A DNA stretch of 64,000 nucleotides from Serratia inhibens. GTDB taxonomy: Bacteria; Pseudomonadota; Gammaproteobacteria; Enterobacterales; Enterobacteriaceae. The stretch covers positions 558,001-622,000 of the forward strand of contig NZ_QYYG01000002.1 in assembly GCF_003591175.1 (NCBI RefSeq). The letters are read 5' to 3'. Shown here one piece after another: positions 1 to 9,486 of the stretch. Below the pieces are notes generated by a model. The model did no database searches and was not told where the DNA came from. It saw only the letters and a program-made list of their open reading frames with translations. Made by a program: the position numbers and the translations under genes. The first letter of the stretch is position 1, and each line of letters begins with the position of its first letter.

Positions 1-1
1 G

Positions 2-2077
2 CGCGACGCGCCGGACTATCAGTACCTGGCAGCACGCCTGGCCATCTTCCACCTGCGCAAAAAAGCTTACGGCCAATTCGAGCCGCCAAAGCTGCTCGCT
101 CACGTGGCGCGCATGGTAGAAATGGGCAAGTACGATAAGCATCTGCTGGAAGACTACAGCTCTGAAGAGTTCGAGCAGATGGACTCCTTTATCGATCACT
201 GGCGTGATATGAACTTCTCCTATGCCGCCGTCAAGCAGCTGGAAGGGAAGTATCTGGTGCAGAACCGCGTCAGCGGCGAGATCTACGAGAGCGCTCAGTT
301 CCTGTATATCCTGGTCGCCGCGTGCCTGTTCTCCAACTATCCGCGCGAAACCCGTCTGGACTACGTTAAACGTTTCTACGACGCGATCTCCACCTTCAAG
401 ATTTCGCTGCCTACGCCAATCATGTCCGGCGTGCGCACCCCAACCCGCCAGTTCAGCTCTTGCGTGCTGATCGAGTGCGGCGACAGCCTGGATTCCATCA
501 ACGCCACCTCCAGCGCCATTGTGAAATACGTTTCGCAACGTGCCGGTATCGGCATCAACGCCGGCCGCATCCGTGCGCTGGGTAGCCCGATCCGTGGGGG
601 CGAAGCTTTCCATACCGGCTGTATCCCGTTCTACAAACACTTCCAGACCGCGGTGAAATCCTGCTCTCAGGGCGGCGTGCGTGGCGGTGCTGCCACCTTG
701 TTCTACCCGATGTGGCATCTGGAAGTGGAAAGCCTGTTGGTGCTGAAGAACAACCGTGGCGTTGAAGGCAACCGCGTACGTCACATGGACTACGGCGTGC
801 AGTTGAACCGCCTGATGTACCAGCGCCTGATCAAGGGCGAAGACATCACCCTGTTCAGCCCGTCTGACGTGCCGGGCCTGTATGACGCGTTCTTCGCCAA
901 TCAGGACGAATTCGAACGTCTGTACACCCAGTACGAAAAAGACGACAGCATCCGCCAGAAACGCGTGAAAGCGGTTGAACTGTTCTCACTGATGATGCAG
1001 GAACGCGCCTCTACCGGCCGTATCTACATCCAGAACGTTGACCACTGCAACACCCACAGCCCGTTTGATCCGCAGATCGCACCAGTGCGCCAGTCCAACC
1101 TGTGCCTGGAAATCGCCCTGCCGACCAAACCGCTGGATGACGTCAACGACGAAAACGGCGAAATCGCGCTGTGTACGCTGTCTGCCTTTAACCTCGGCGC
1201 CATCGAAAGCCTCGACGATCTGGAAGAGCTGGCTACCCTGGCGGTGCGTGCGCTTGACGCCCTGCTGGACTACCAGGACTATCCGATAAAAGCCGCTTAC
1301 CGTGGCGCCATGGGCCGCCGTACTCTGGGTATCGGTGTGATCAACTACGCCTACTATCTGGCGAAGAACGGTGTGCGCTACTCCGACGGCAGCGCCAACA
1401 GCCTGACCCATAAAACCTTCGAAGCCATCCAGTATTATCTGCTGAAGGCATCGAACCGTTTGGCTCAGGAACAAGGCGCCTGCCCGTGGTTCAATGAAAC
1501 CACCTATTCGCAGGGCATCTTGCCGATCGACACCTACAAGAAAGATCTGGATACGATCTGTAGCGAGCCGCTGCATTACGACTGGGAAACCCTGCGTAAA
1601 GAGATCAAGGAAACCGGTCTGCGCAACTCCACCCTGTCTGCGCTGATGCCTTCGGAAACCTCGTCGCAGATTTCCAACGCCACCAACGGCATCGAGCCGC
1701 CGCGCGGCCACATCAGCATCAAAGCGTCGAAAGACGGCATTTTGCGCCAGGTGGTTCCGGAGTATGAGCGTCTGAAAAACGAGTACGAACTGCTGTGGGA
1801 AATGCCGAACAACGACGGTTACCTGCAACTGGTCGGTCTGATGCAGAAGTTTATCGACCAGTCGATCTCTGCCAACACCAACTATGACCCAAGCCGTTTC
1901 CCGGCCGGCAAGGTGCCGATGAAGCAGCTGTTGAAAGACCTGCTTACCACCTACAAGTTTGGCGTCAAGACGCTGTACTATCAGAACACCCGTGATGGTG
2001 CGGACGATGTGCAGGAAGATATGTTGCCGGCCAAGGGCGGTGATGACGACTGCGAAAGCGGCGCCTGCAAGATCTAA
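2..2077 (+). CDS. nrdA: Ribonucleoside-diphosphate reductase class Ia, alpha subunit (3' part)
   Basis: Large catalytic subunit of aerobic ribonucleotide reductase, which reduces NDPs to dNDPs. The 5' end lies outside the window: the frame is open from base 2 and about 691 codons are present of the roughly 761 usual in enterobacteria. Visible catalytic elements are the SSCVLIE cysteine, the NLCLEI segment carrying the thiyl-radical Cys and its Asn/Glu partners, the CTLSAFN cysteine, the YY pair in TLYYQNT that relays the radical from NrdB, and the C-terminal CESGAC shuttle cysteines. nrdB follows after 68 bp. Identification is essentially certain from near identity to the E. coli protein as remembered. 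Confidence 0.98.
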   Translation, partial: RDAPDYQYLAARLAIFHLRKKAYGQFEPPKLLAHVARMVEMGKYDKHLLEDYSSEEFEQMDSFIDHWRDMNFSYAAVKQLEGKYLVQNRVSGEIYESAQFLYILVAACLFSNYPRETRLDYVKRFYDAISTFKISLPTPIMSGVRTPTRQFSSCVLIECGDSLDSINATSSAIVKYVSQRAGIGINAGRIRALGSPIRGGEAFHTGCIPFYKHFQTAVKSCSQGGVRGGAATLFYPMWHLEVESLLVLKNNRGVEGNRVRHMDYGVQLNRLMYQRLIKGEDITLFSPSDVPGLYDAFFANQDEFERLYTQYEKDDSIRQKRVKAVELFSLMMQERASTGRIYIQNVDHCNTHSPFDPQIAPVRQSNLCLEIALPTKPLDDVNDENGEIALCTLSAFNLGAIESLDDLEELATLAVRALDALLDYQDYPIKAAYRGAMGRRTLGIGVINYAYYLAKNGVRYSDGSANSLTHKTFEAIQYYLLKASNRLAQEQGACPWFNETTYSQGILPIDTYKKDLDTICSEPLHYDWETLRKEIKETGLRNSTLSALMPSETSSQISNATNGIEPPRGHISIKASKDGILRQVVPEYERLKNEYELLWEMPNNDGYLQLVGLMQKFIDQSISANTNYDPSRFPAGKVPMKQLLKDLLTTYKFGVKTLYYQNTRDGADDVQEDMLPAKGGDDDCESGACKI

Positions 2078-2090
2078 TGTTTGACACAGC

Positions 2091-2111
2091 GGGCCGGAAC
2101 TCTTCCGGCCC
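2091..2111 (+). other. Intercistronic hairpin between nrdA and nrdB
   Basis: GGGCCGGA and TCCGGCCC form a perfect 8-bp stem with a five-base loop, starting 13 bases after the nrdA stop. No T-tract follows, so it is more likely an mRNA-stabilising or processing hairpin than a full terminator. It may help set different nrdA and nrdB levels; that role is inference. Confidence 0.6.
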
Positions 2112-2145
2112 CTTCATTTAGCCACGTTACGATGGATTCAGGCTT

Positions 2146-3276
2146 ATGGCTTACACCACATTTTCTCAGAAAAAAAACAACCAGTTGCTGGAGCCGATGT
2201 TCTTCGGCCAGTCGGTTAACGTCGCGCGTTTCGATCAGCAAAAACATGAAATCTTCGAAAAACTGATTGAGAAACAGCTGTCCTTCTTCTGGCGTCCGGA
2301 AGAAGTTGACGTGTCCCGCGACCGTATCGACTATCAGGCACTGCCGGAACATGAAAAACACATTTTCATCAGCAACCTGAAGTACCAAACGCTGCTGGAT
2401 TCCATTCAGGGCCGTAGCCCGAACGTGGCCCTGCTGCCGCTGATTTCCATCCCGGAGCTGGAAACCTGGGTGGAAACCTGGTCATTCTCTGAAACCATCC
2501 ACTCGCGTTCTTATACCCACATCATCCGTAACATCGTCAACGATCCGGCGCTGGTGTTTGATGACATCGTCACCAACGAAGAGATCCTCAAGCGCGCGAA
2601 AGACATTTCCGGCTATTACGACGATCTGATCGAGATGACTGGCTACTATCACCTGTTGGGTGAAGGCACCCACCAGGTCAATGGCAAAACCGTCACCGTT
2701 AACCTGCGGGCGCTGAAAAAGCAGCTGTACATCTGCCTGATGAGCGTGAACGCGCTGGAAGCCATCCGCTTCTACGTCAGCTTCGCCTGTTCGTTCGCCT
2801 TTGCGGAACGCGAGCTGATGGAAGGCAACGCCAAAATCATCAAGCTGATCGCCCGTGACGAAGCGCTGCACCTGACCGGCACCCAGCACATACTGAATCT
2901 GATGCGTTCCGGCGCCGATGACCCTGAGATGGCGGAAATCGCCGTTGAGTGTCAGCAGCAATGCTACGATCTGTTCGTGCTGGCCGCCCAGCAGGAAAAA
3001 GAATGGGCGGAATACCTGTTCCGCGACGGCTCGATGATCGGCCTGAACAAAGACATTCTGTGCCAGTATGTGGAATACATCACCAACATCCGCATGCAGG
3101 CGGTTGGCCTTGGCCTGCCGTTCGAAACCCGCTCTAACCCGATCCCGTGGATCAACGCCTGGCTGGTGTCCGACAACGTTCAGGTTGCGCCGCAGGAAGT
3201 AGAAGTCAGCTCTTATCTGGTTGGTCAGATCGACTCGGAAGTGCATGCCGACGACCTGAGCGACTTCGAACTGTAA
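2146..3276 (+). CDS. nrdB: Ribonucleoside-diphosphate reductase class Ia, beta subunit
   Basis: Small subunit (376 aa, the same length as in E. coli) holding the diiron-tyrosyl radical that starts catalysis in NrdA. The [12 protein letters not shown] segment carries the Glu and His iron ligands and the radical Tyr. Further ligands lie in the later E-x-x-H type helix ([12 protein letters not shown]). The C-terminal tail ending DDLSDFEL is the NrdA-docking peptide. It sits between nrdA and the ferredoxin gene yfaE, whose start is 3 bp after the stop, indicating a single operon. Confidence 0.98.
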   Translation: MAYTTFSQKKNNQLLEPMFFGQSVNVARFDQQKHEIFEKLIEKQLSFFWRPEEVDVSRDRIDYQALPEHEKHIFISNLKYQTLLDSIQGRSPNVALLPLISIPELETWVETWSFSETIHSRSYTHIIRNIVNDPALVFDDIVTNEEILKRAKDISGYYDDLIEMTGYYHLLGEGTHQVNGKTVTVNLRALKKQLYICLMSVNALEAIRFYVSFACSFAFAERELMEGNAKIIKLIARDEALHLTGTQHILNLMRSGADDPEMAEIAVECQQQCYDLFVLAAQQEKEWAEYLFRDGSMIGLNKDILCQYVEYITNIRMQAVGLGLPFETRSNPIPWINAWLVSDNVQVAPQEVEVSSYLVGQIDSEVHADDLSDFEL

Positions 3277-3279
3277 GCG

Positions 3280-3540
3280 ATGGCATCACCTCTCATCACA
3301 CTGCGTGCCACAGGCACGCAGTTATCCTGCCCGAAAAGTGAAAGCTGCCTGCTCGACGTACTGGAACTGCACGACGTGCAGGTAGAATACCAATGCCGCT
3401 CCGGCTATTGCGGCGCCTGCCGCCTGACATTGGTAAAAGGTGAAGTGGCCTATCACCAACAGCCGCTGGCGTTTATCAATGACGGCGAGATCCTGCCCTG
3501 CTGCTGCATGCCGCTGACGGACATCGAGCTGGAAATATAA
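3280..3540 (+). CDS. yfaE: 2Fe-2S ferredoxin for NrdB cofactor maintenance
   Basis: An 86-aa plant-type [2Fe-2S] ferredoxin. The cluster ligands are in CRSGYCGAC plus a later Cys in the CCCMP segment. In E. coli YfaE supplies electrons to rebuild the diiron-tyrosyl cofactor of NrdB. The 3-bp gap after nrdB supports co-transcription and the same job here. Length and motif spacing are those of the family. Confidence 0.95.
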   Translation: MASPLITLRATGTQLSCPKSESCLLDVLELHDVQVEYQCRSGYCGACRLTLVKGEVAYHQQPLAFINDGEILPCCCMPLTDIELEI

Positions 3541-3571
3541 TTTTCAACAATATTCTTCAGTTCCCCCGAAT

Positions 3572-3696
3572 ATGCCCCATGACTTTCGCGTTGCAGCTAG
3601 GCGGCAAGGGTGTAAATCCCCAGGAGCTTACTTGGGTAAGTGACTGGGGTGCACACCTGCAGCCAACAACGCTGCAGCTTGAAAGGCGACGGGCAT
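3572..3696. repeat. ERIC element (copy 1)
   Basis: A roughly 125-bp element with imperfect terminal inverted repeats (ATGCCCCATGACTTTCGCG at the left against the complement of GCTTGAAAGGCGACGGGCAT at the right). The centre contains ATCCCCAGGAGCTTAC and GTAAGTGACTGGGGTG, which match the well-known ERIC core used for the ERIC1R and ERIC2 primers. It lies downstream of yfaE, and its right half forms the 3' part of a truncated hok-like reading frame on the minus strand. Confidence 0.9.
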
Positions 3697-3756
3697 GAAT
3701 AACAAAATAGTAATACATACAACAGTTAACGAGTGAAACACATGCTTTAACCGCAT
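3628..3756 (-). pseudogene. Truncated hok-type toxin fused into an ERIC element
   Basis: A short frame (42 aa) starts at 3756 behind a strong ribosome-binding site (AAGGAGGCAAGC). Its first 20 residues, MRLKHVFHSLTVVCITILLF, resemble Hok-family toxins: the VC-x-TIL/LIF membrane segment is like that of HokB and R1 Hok. Just after this segment the DNA enters the ERIC repeat, so the conserved LCELR and VAA parts are missing and the frame ends with ERIC-encoded residues (...HPSHLPK). An overlapping frame from 3787 has the offset expected of mok. The toxin is probably non-functional; a chimeric membrane peptide remains possible. Confidence 0.65.
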
Positions 3757-3907
3757 GCTTGCCTCCTTGCTGTGAAGGGGCTACCATAACGGTGTCTAGG
3801 CGTTAGGGCAGCCCCATTCTGATTGAGAGTCAGTTTGGGGCTTTCACTTATCCGCCTTGCCACACAATGCTCAAGACGAACAGTCTCAAGCACCCGCAGC
3901 GATTGTA
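3757..3907 (-). promoter_or_regulatory. hok/sok-type mRNA leader with tac-like 5' end and sok-target-like segment
   Basis: Read on the minus strand, this leader follows the R1 hok mRNA order. A TACAAT -10 box (3902-3907) is followed six bases later by GGGTGCTTGAGACT, like the tac element at the hok 5' end. Then come TTGTGTGGCA, an AGCCCC block, and CCCTAACGCCTAG followed by GGTAGCCCCTT, which parallels the sok-target and mok-start region. An antisense Sok-like RNA would be read from the plus strand here. The homology was judged by eye against remembered hok sequence. Confidence 0.55.
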
Positions 3908-3983
3908 ACAGCCTGTCCCAATCAAGATAACCCCTTATAATATTATGATTAATAAGGGATATATCATTAAACCTAACGATTCC

Positions 3984-5180
3984 TTACTCGATAATCTCCA
4001 CGATCTCCAGCCAGCCGTTTTTGCCGCACACCTGTTCGCCGTTCAGCCAACGCCGCAGCATGTCGAGCGCCAGCATCGCCACCGACTCCTGCCGCAGACG
4101 CAAGCCATGGCGCGCCGACCGGTAACGTACCGTCTGGCCGATCCCCCCTTTCGGCGTGTGCAACGCAACGCTCACCCGATCGTCACTCATCGCACTGACC
4201 GCCAGCGCCAATTGCGCGCCCGCCAGCTCTGCCAGCGAACGGGCGCGGGCCAACGTGGTTTCCAGCGTTTCCACACAGTGCGACGGCAACAACTCGCCGC
4301 CGGCCAGCGGTGCGCCTTCGCTCTGCAATTGCAGATTGATCAACCCGGCGCTGAACTGTTCGCTCAGCGCCAGCTTCAACCCTTGTTGGGTTAACCGCTG
4401 CGCCAGCGTCGCCGGCAAGCCTATCGTGCCTTCGAAAATGGTGTTCTCACCCGCCACCTGGTGCACTCGCTCCCACGCCTGTTCCATAGCCGCTCGCTGG
4501 GTCTCCGGGCCGGTCAGTTTCAGTTCAATGATCGGGCTGGAAGAGCGGTAACCGAGCACCACTTCCGGCGGCAGCGGCATGCCGTCCAACTCGGCGGCCA
4601 GATCGCTCTCCGAAGTGCCAAAAGTGGTTAAGCGCAGGCACAGCGGCGGTGCCGGCAGGGGAAAACGTTGGCGCAGGCGCGGAACGATTTGCTGCTCGAC
4701 CATCACTTTGAATTCAGAAGGTACGCCGGGAGTGAAGAACATCGTGCACTTGTTCAGCTTGAGCGCAAAACCGCAGGCGGTGCCAACCGGGTTATCGAGC
4801 ATTTCGGCGTTAGCCGGGATCTGCGCCTGTTTGCGGTTTGAAGCCGCCATCGGCCGGCCACGCCCGGCAAAATAGGCCTCGATGCGCGCCATCCATTCAG
4901 CATGCTCAACCAGCTCAACGCCGCAGGCGGTAGCCGCCGCCAGCGCGCTGAGGTCATCGCTGGTCGGCCCCAGGCCGCCGTTAACGATCAGAACATCAGC
5001 GATATGGCTTCGTTCCTGCAACGTTTCGATCAAAGAGGAGAGACTGTCCCCCACCGTTTCACGACCGCTCATCGGCATGCCCTGCTGGAACAGATAGTCT
5101 GCCAGCCAGGCGGCGTTGGTATCTATAATTTGCCCGTGCAGCACCTCATCGCCGGTGCTGAGCATCTCCACTCTTAACAT
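3984..5180 (-). CDS. yfaY: CinA-like protein YfaY
   Basis: A 398-aa member of the CinA family, matching E. coli YfaY in length and in neighbourhood (near nrd, tyrP and yfaZ). The N-terminal half is a MoaB/MogA-like molybdopterin-binding fold (LSTGDEVLHGQIIDTNAAWLA; VNGGLGPTSDD). The C-terminal half corresponds to the NMN-deamidase (PncC-type) domain, but its usual active-site Ser/Thr region looks diverged, so deamidase activity is doubtful. The ATG start lies behind GGGAGAGATCA. It is monocistronic and convergent with the hok/ERIC region. Confidence 0.88.
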   Translation of the reverse strand: MLRVEMLSTGDEVLHGQIIDTNAAWLADYLFQQGMPMSGRETVGDSLSSLIETLQERSHIADVLIVNGGLGPTSDDLSALAAATACGVELVEHAEWMARIEAYFAGRGRPMAASNRKQAQIPANAEMLDNPVGTACGFALKLNKCTMFFTPGVPSEFKVMVEQQIVPRLRQRFPLPAPPLCLRLTTFGTSESDLAAELDGMPLPPEVVLGYRSSSPIIELKLTGPETQRAAMEQAWERVHQVAGENTIFEGTIGLPATLAQRLTQQGLKLALSEQFSAGLINLQLQSEGAPLAGGELLPSHCVETLETTLARARSLAELAGAQLALAVSAMSDDRVSVALHTPKGGIGQTVRYRSARHGLRLRQESVAMLALDMLRRWLNGEQVCGKNGWLEIVEIIE

Positions 5181-5220
5181 TGATCTCTCCCTTATTTCCG
5201 ATCATTCCACTATAGAAGCC

Positions 5221-5361
5221 TGTAAATAAGTTTTCACTATGCATCACAGGTTAATTTCTGCTGAGGGCATTTTGCGGTTTCCTGCGGCCTTAACCATTGT
5301 AAATATTTCATTACACCACCCGTAACGCCTGTTTGACACGAAATAGTCAATCAACTATCCT
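5221..5361 (+). promoter_or_regulatory. tyrP promoter with two TyrR boxes
   Basis: A strong TyrR-box match, TGTAAATATTTCATTACA (consensus TGTAAA-N6-TTTACA), lies at 5298-5315. A second, weaker one, TGTAAATAAGTTTTCACT, lies at 5221-5238. Downstream is a sigma70 promoter with TTGACA at 5333-5338, a 17-bp spacer and TATCCT at 5356-5361, about 60 bp before the tyrP start. TyrR control of tyrP by tyrosine and phenylalanine is known in E. coli; that it works the same way here is inferred. Confidence 0.75.
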
Positions 5362-5420
5362 GCCGCCCTCGGAATGAGTTACCTATAATTTCCCCAAATC
5401 TTTGACGGGTAGAGAAAAAA

Positions 5421-6629
5421 GTGAAGAATCGCACTCTGGGCAGTGTTTTTATCGTGGCAGGCACCACCATTGGTGCCGGGATGCTGGCGATGCCACTGGC
5501 GGCGGCCGGCGTAGGTTTCGGCGTCACGCTGGCCTTGCTGGTCGGGCTGTGGCTCTTGATGTGTTACACCGCGCTGTTGCTGGTGGAGGTGTATCAGCAT
5601 GAAGAGGCGGATACCGGTCTGGGTACCCTGGCGAAACGCTACCTCGGCGGTGGCGGCCAATGGCTGACCAGTTTCAGCATGATGTTCCTGATGTACGCCC
5701 TGACCGCCGCCTATATCAGCGGTGCGGGTGAACTGCTGGCAGCCAGCATCAGCCAATGGACCTCACAGGATTTCCCCACCACGCTCGGCGTATTGCTGTT
5801 TACCCTGATTGCTGGCGGCGTAGTCTGCATCGGCACCCATTCGGTCGATCTGTTTAACCGCATTTTGTTTACCGCTAAAGTGGTGTTTCTGATCGTCATG
5901 CTGGGCCTGATGCTACCGAATATTCACCGCACCAATCTGATGACGTTGCCGCTGGAACAGGGGCTGGCGCTGTCGGCCATCCCGGTCATTTTTACTTCCT
6001 TTGGCTTCCACGGCAGCGTGCCCAGCATCGTTAACTATATGGGCGGCAACATCCGCAAACTGCGCTGGGTGTTCATCATCGGCAGCGCCATTCCGCTAGT
6101 GGCTTATATATTCTGGCAATTGGCCACGCTGGGGAGCATAAGTTCTACCACCTTCGTCGGCATTCTGGCGCAACAAGCGGGGCTGAACGGCCTGTTGCAG
6201 GCGGTACGCGACGTGGTGGCGTCACCGCATGTAGAGTTGGCGGTACATCTGTTTGCCGATCTGGCGCTGGCCACTTCGTTCCTTGGCGTGGCGCTCGGAT
6301 TGTTCGATTTCCTGGCCGATTTATGCAAACGCCAGAACAACGTGCGCGGCCGTCTGCAAACCGGGGCCATCACTTTCCTGCCGCCGCTGGCGTTCGCTCT
6401 GTTCTATCCGCGCGGCTTTGTATTGGCTCTGGGATTCGCCGCCATTGCGTTGGCGGTGCTGGCGCTGTTGCTGCCGTCATTGCTGGTATGGAAGACGCGT
6501 CAACGGCATCAGGCGCAATACCGCGTCTGGGGCGGCACGCCGGCGCTGGCGCTGGTGTTTGTTTGCGGGATTACGGTGATTGCCATTCAACTGGGCATTG
6601 CCAGCGGCATACTGCCGGCGGTGGGGTAA
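5421..6629 (+). CDS. tyrP: Tyrosine-specific proton symporter
   Basis: Inner-membrane aromatic amino acid permease (402 aa, HAAAP family). It is nearly identical in its N-terminus ([20 protein letters not shown]) and in the [20 protein letters not shown] region to E. coli TyrP. About 11 hydrophobic helices are visible. The start is GTG at 5421, and the homologous N-terminus begins exactly there. The TyrR boxes and sigma70 promoter upstream fit the known regulation. A terminator follows the stop codon. Confidence 0.96.
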   Translation: MKNRTLGSVFIVAGTTIGAGMLAMPLAAAGVGFGVTLALLVGLWLLMCYTALLLVEVYQHEEADTGLGTLAKRYLGGGGQWLTSFSMMFLMYALTAAYISGAGELLAASISQWTSQDFPTTLGVLLFTLIAGGVVCIGTHSVDLFNRILFTAKVVFLIVMLGLMLPNIHRTNLMTLPLEQGLALSAIPVIFTSFGFHGSVPSIVNYMGGNIRKLRWVFIIGSAIPLVAYIFWQLATLGSISSTTFVGILAQQAGLNGLLQAVRDVVASPHVELAVHLFADLALATSFLGVALGLFDFLADLCKRQNNVRGRLQTGAITFLPPLAFALFYPRGFVLALGFAAIALAVLALLLPSLLVWKTRQRHQAQYRVWGGTPALALVFVCGITVIAIQLGIASGILPAVG

Positions 6630-6649
6630 TAGATTTATCAGTAACACAA

Positions 6650-6672
6650 GGGGGCCAGTTGGCCCCCTTTTT
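6650..6672 (+). terminator. Rho-independent terminator after tyrP
   Basis: GGGGGCC-AGTT-GGCCCCC hairpin followed by TTTTT, 20 bases past the tyrP stop and just before the convergent yfaZ stop. Confidence 0.9.
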
Positions 6673-6679
6673 GTTTCTA

Positions 6680-7225
6680 TCAGAAGCTCAGACCGACTCC
6701 AACATACGGGCCATCGGCAAGCGTGTTGTCACGATGCCCGTCTTTCCCTTCCATCTTTATGTAGCGGTAACCCACATCCACGCTGAGCGGGCGGAAAACA
6801 TTCCAACGCAGGCCGCCGCTGGCCTCGTTATACGCCTTCACGCCGCTGGTCAGCGAGTCCGGTGCAAAATAACCTTCGCCATGCAGGCTGAAGTAACGGC
6901 TGATAGCCCAGTCCAGGCCGCCGCCCACCGCCAACGCGCCACCGTTATCGCCGTCTTTCGGGCTCAGGTAAAGCGCCTTGCCACCTACAGTCGCGGTCAA
7001 CGGCCCCAGCGGCAGACCGAAATTCAGCCCCAGGCTGCCGACGTTGCCGTCGTGATCGCTGCGCGCCCAGTTGCCCGACAACCCCAGCCCGGTGCTACCG
7101 GTGTCTTGGCCGAAGCCGAGGTTGGTGTAATGCTGCCCGGCCTCGCCCGACAGGCTGATAGCGCTCGCCGTACCGGTCACAAACAGCATACCCGCTGCGC
7201 ACGCGACCAAAGTTTTTTTCATCAT
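6680..7225 (-). CDS. yfaZ: YfaZ-family outer-membrane protein
   Basis: A 181-aa secreted beta-barrel-like protein. A signal peptide is visible (MMKKTLVACAAGMLFVTGTASA, cleavage probably after ASA), followed by alternating short hydrophobic strands and an aromatic C-terminus (GVGLSF) typical of BAM substrates. Length and order match E. coli YfaZ, whose function is unknown. The start could be either of two adjacent ATGs (7225 or 7222). It converges with tyrP and is divergent from katA. Confidence 0.9.
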   Translation of the reverse strand: MMKKTLVACAAGMLFVTGTASAISLSGEAGQHYTNLGFGQDTGSTGLGLSGNWARSDHDGNVGSLGLNFGLPLGPLTATVGGKALYLSPKDGDNGGALAVGGGLDWAISRYFSLHGEGYFAPDSLTSGVKAYNEASGGLRWNVFRPLSVDVGYRYIKMEGKDGHRDNTLADGPYVGVGLSF

Positions 7226-7556
7226 GTTTCCCTCTCGTTTTTCATCCGTTCAGAATGATCTGAACCAACCCGCAATAATACGTCCCCGAGTTTATACCAA
7301 AATACAACGAGTCTTTTAGGGATAACGGCTGAAAAATCCTTCTGATATCAGATAATTGTAAAGTTTTGCAAGTAAAAGGCGAATTCACGCTGACGGCGTC
7401 AACGATAACTCAGACCTATTTGCCGTCGTCGCCCAATAGATCTACAAATAGTAATGGCATTAATCAAAATCCGGAGAGAACCCCAGCAAAACCATCATGA
7501 TGAACGCTTAAGCCACCCGAGCATTAACTCAAGGGCAATACGATAAGGAGCAAGTG
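7226..7556. other. Divergent intergenic region yfaZ/katA
   Basis: 331 bp without a gene. It must hold the promoters of yfaZ and katA. The katA ribosome-binding site AAGGAG is at 7545-7550. I could not pick a convincing -35/-10 pair or a clear OxyR site by eye. Confidence 0.6.
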
Positions 7557-8993
7557 ATGAGCAAGAAAGGATTGACCACAGCGGCCGGCGCCCCGGTTGT
7601 CGATAACAATAATGTGATCACCGCAGGCAAACGCGGGCCGATGCTGCTGCAAGACGTCTGGTTCCTGGAAAAGCTGGCCCATTTCGATCGCGAAGTGATC
7701 CCCGAGCGCCGCATGCACGCCAAAGGTTCCGGCGCCTACGGCACTTTCACCGTCACCCATGATATTACCCAATACACCCGCGCAAACATCTTCGCTGAAA
7801 TCGGCAAGCAAACCGACATGTTCATCCGCTTCTCCACCGTAGCCGGTGAGCGCGGCGCAGCAGACGCCGAACGCGACATTCGCGGCTTTGCCATGAAGTT
7901 TTACACCGATGAAGGCAACTGGGATCTGGTAGGCAACGACACACCGGTATTCTATCTGCGCGATCCGCTGAAATTCCCCGATCTTAACCACGTGGTAAAA
8001 CGCGATCCGCACACCAACCTGCGCAACCCGGTGTACAAATGGGATTTCTTCTCCCATCTGCCGGAGTCCCTGCACCAATTGACCATCGATTTCAGCGATC
8101 GCGGCATCCCGAAGTCCTATCGCCATATGCACGGCTTCGGTAGCCACACCTACAGCTTTATCAATGCCAATAACCAGCGTTTCTGGGTGAAATTCCACTT
8201 CCGCTGCGAACAGGGCATTGAAAACCTGATGGATGACGAAGCGGAAGCGATCATCGCCAAGGATCGTGAAAGCTCGCAGCGCGACCTGTTCGACGCGATC
8301 AAGTTCGGTGATTTCCCTCGCTGGAAGCTGCAAATCCAAATCATGCCTGAACACGAAGCCTCGCAGACGCCCTACAACCCGTTCGATCTGACCAAGGTAT
8401 GGCCGCATGGCGACTACCCGCTGATCGACGTCGGCTTCTTCGAACTGAACCGCAACCCGGACAATTATTTCTCAGAAGTTGAACAGGTGGCGATGAACCC
8501 GGCCAACGTGGTGCCGGGCGTCAGCTTCTCGCCGGACAAAATGCTGCAGGGGCGCCTGTTCTCATACGGGGATGCGCACCGCTACCGCCTGGGCGTTAAC
8601 CATCACCAAATCCCGGTTAACGCCGCCAAATGCCCGTTCCACAACTATCACCGCGACGGCGCGATGCGCGTGGACGGCAACAGCGGCAACGGAGCGACCT
8701 ACGAGCCGAACAGCTTCGGTCTGTTCCAGGAACAACCGGATTTCAGCGAACCGCCGTTGAGCCTCGAGGGCGCGGCCGATCACTGGAATCACCGCGAGGA
8801 TAAGGATTATTTCAGCCAGCCGCGCGCACTGTTCAACCTGCTAAGCGCCGAAGAACACCAGCGCATGTTCACCCGTATCGCCGGTGAGCTGTCGCAGGTG
8901 CCGGAACAGATCCAACGCCGTCAGGTCGATCTGTTTACCCAGGTGCACCCGGACTACGGTGCCGGCGTGGCCAGGGCGCTGGGGCTGAAATAA
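7557..8993 (+). CDS. katA: Monofunctional haem catalase
   Basis: Small-subunit, clade-3-type catalase (478 aa) that breaks down hydrogen peroxide. Visible family elements are the distal His in [13 protein letters not shown], the distal Asn in VGNDTPVF, and the proximal haem Tyr in [17 protein letters not shown] 7557 is preferred over the GTG at 7554, since AAGGAG sits six bases before the ATG. The symbol katA is by family; E. coli has no direct orthologue. It is monocistronic with a terminator at 9064-9104. Confidence 0.93.
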   Translation: MSKKGLTTAAGAPVVDNNNVITAGKRGPMLLQDVWFLEKLAHFDREVIPERRMHAKGSGAYGTFTVTHDITQYTRANIFAEIGKQTDMFIRFSTVAGERGAADAERDIRGFAMKFYTDEGNWDLVGNDTPVFYLRDPLKFPDLNHVVKRDPHTNLRNPVYKWDFFSHLPESLHQLTIDFSDRGIPKSYRHMHGFGSHTYSFINANNQRFWVKFHFRCEQGIENLMDDEAEAIIAKDRESSQRDLFDAIKFGDFPRWKLQIQIMPEHEASQTPYNPFDLTKVWPHGDYPLIDVGFFELNRNPDNYFSEVEQVAMNPANVVPGVSFSPDKMLQGRLFSYGDAHRYRLGVNHHQIPVNAAKCPFHNYHRDGAMRVDGNSGNGATYEPNSFGLFQEQPDFSEPPLSLEGAADHWNHREDKDYFSQPRALFNLLSAEEHQRMFTRIAGELSQVPEQIQRRQVDLFTQVHPDYGAGVARALGLK

Positions 8994-9063
8994 TCCCCAT
9001 AGCCGCACGCGCCATTAACCTGATTGATTGAAACCTATAGTTTCATGAATATTAAGACGATAC

Positions 9064-9104
9064 ATAAAGCACCGAACTATTCTGCGTCGGTGCTTTATTT
9101 TTTC
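9064..9104 (+). terminator. Rho-independent terminator after katA
   Basis: ATAAAGCACCGA and TCGGTGCTTTAT form a 12-bp stem with an 11-base loop, followed by a T-rich run, about 70 bp after the katA stop. Confidence 0.9.
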
Positions 9105-9486
9105 GAAAACGAAGACGTTTAGAGCAACGCCCTGCTATCGATTAGAAGGCGTTCCGCTCCCAACTCAACACATAAAACCAACGAATGTTTTCATTAACAT
9201 CCAGGATGTTTCCCGCACGGACGCCCCGTCGTACGCAATGACGAAAATAATTTAATAATACAATAAATACAATAAGTTAAATAAAAACACACTACTAACC
9301 AGTAGATGGACGTATGCATTTTCGCAAGAAAAAAATGCATAAAAATCGCCCTCATCACTTCAATTGTGACGAATATCTAATGATTCGAATAAAAAACAAA
9401 CATTATCTTTACCTCTTGTGCACATCTTTGAGAGATATACCGGTGCCTGATGTCAGGCATACCTACCCTACAAGAGGATAAACTCG
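9105..9486 (+). promoter_or_regulatory. AT-rich leader upstream of the short peptide gene
   Basis: About 380 bp clearly richer in A and T than the flanks. It contains a perfect 10-bp inverted repeat (TATGCATTTT at 9313-9322, AAAATGCATA at 9332-9341) and an imperfect palindrome, GGTGCCTGA/TCAGGCATACC, at 9442-9463. The latter may be an operator or a 5'-UTR hairpin. A ribosome-binding site (AAGAGGA) ends nine bases before the peptide ATG. No clear sigma70 promoter could be fixed by eye. A 55-codon frame (9314-9481) without a ribosome-binding site is judged spurious. Confidence 0.5.

Noticed and set aside
7226-7556. OxyR or Fur site upstream of katA
   Set aside because: Expected from biology, but no sequence match good enough to state was found.
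9314-9481. 55-codon frame running up to five bases before the peptide ATG
   Set aside because: It has no ribosome-binding site, overlaps an inverted repeat and has a composition without recognisable features; most likely chance, though coupling to the peptide gene cannot be excluded.
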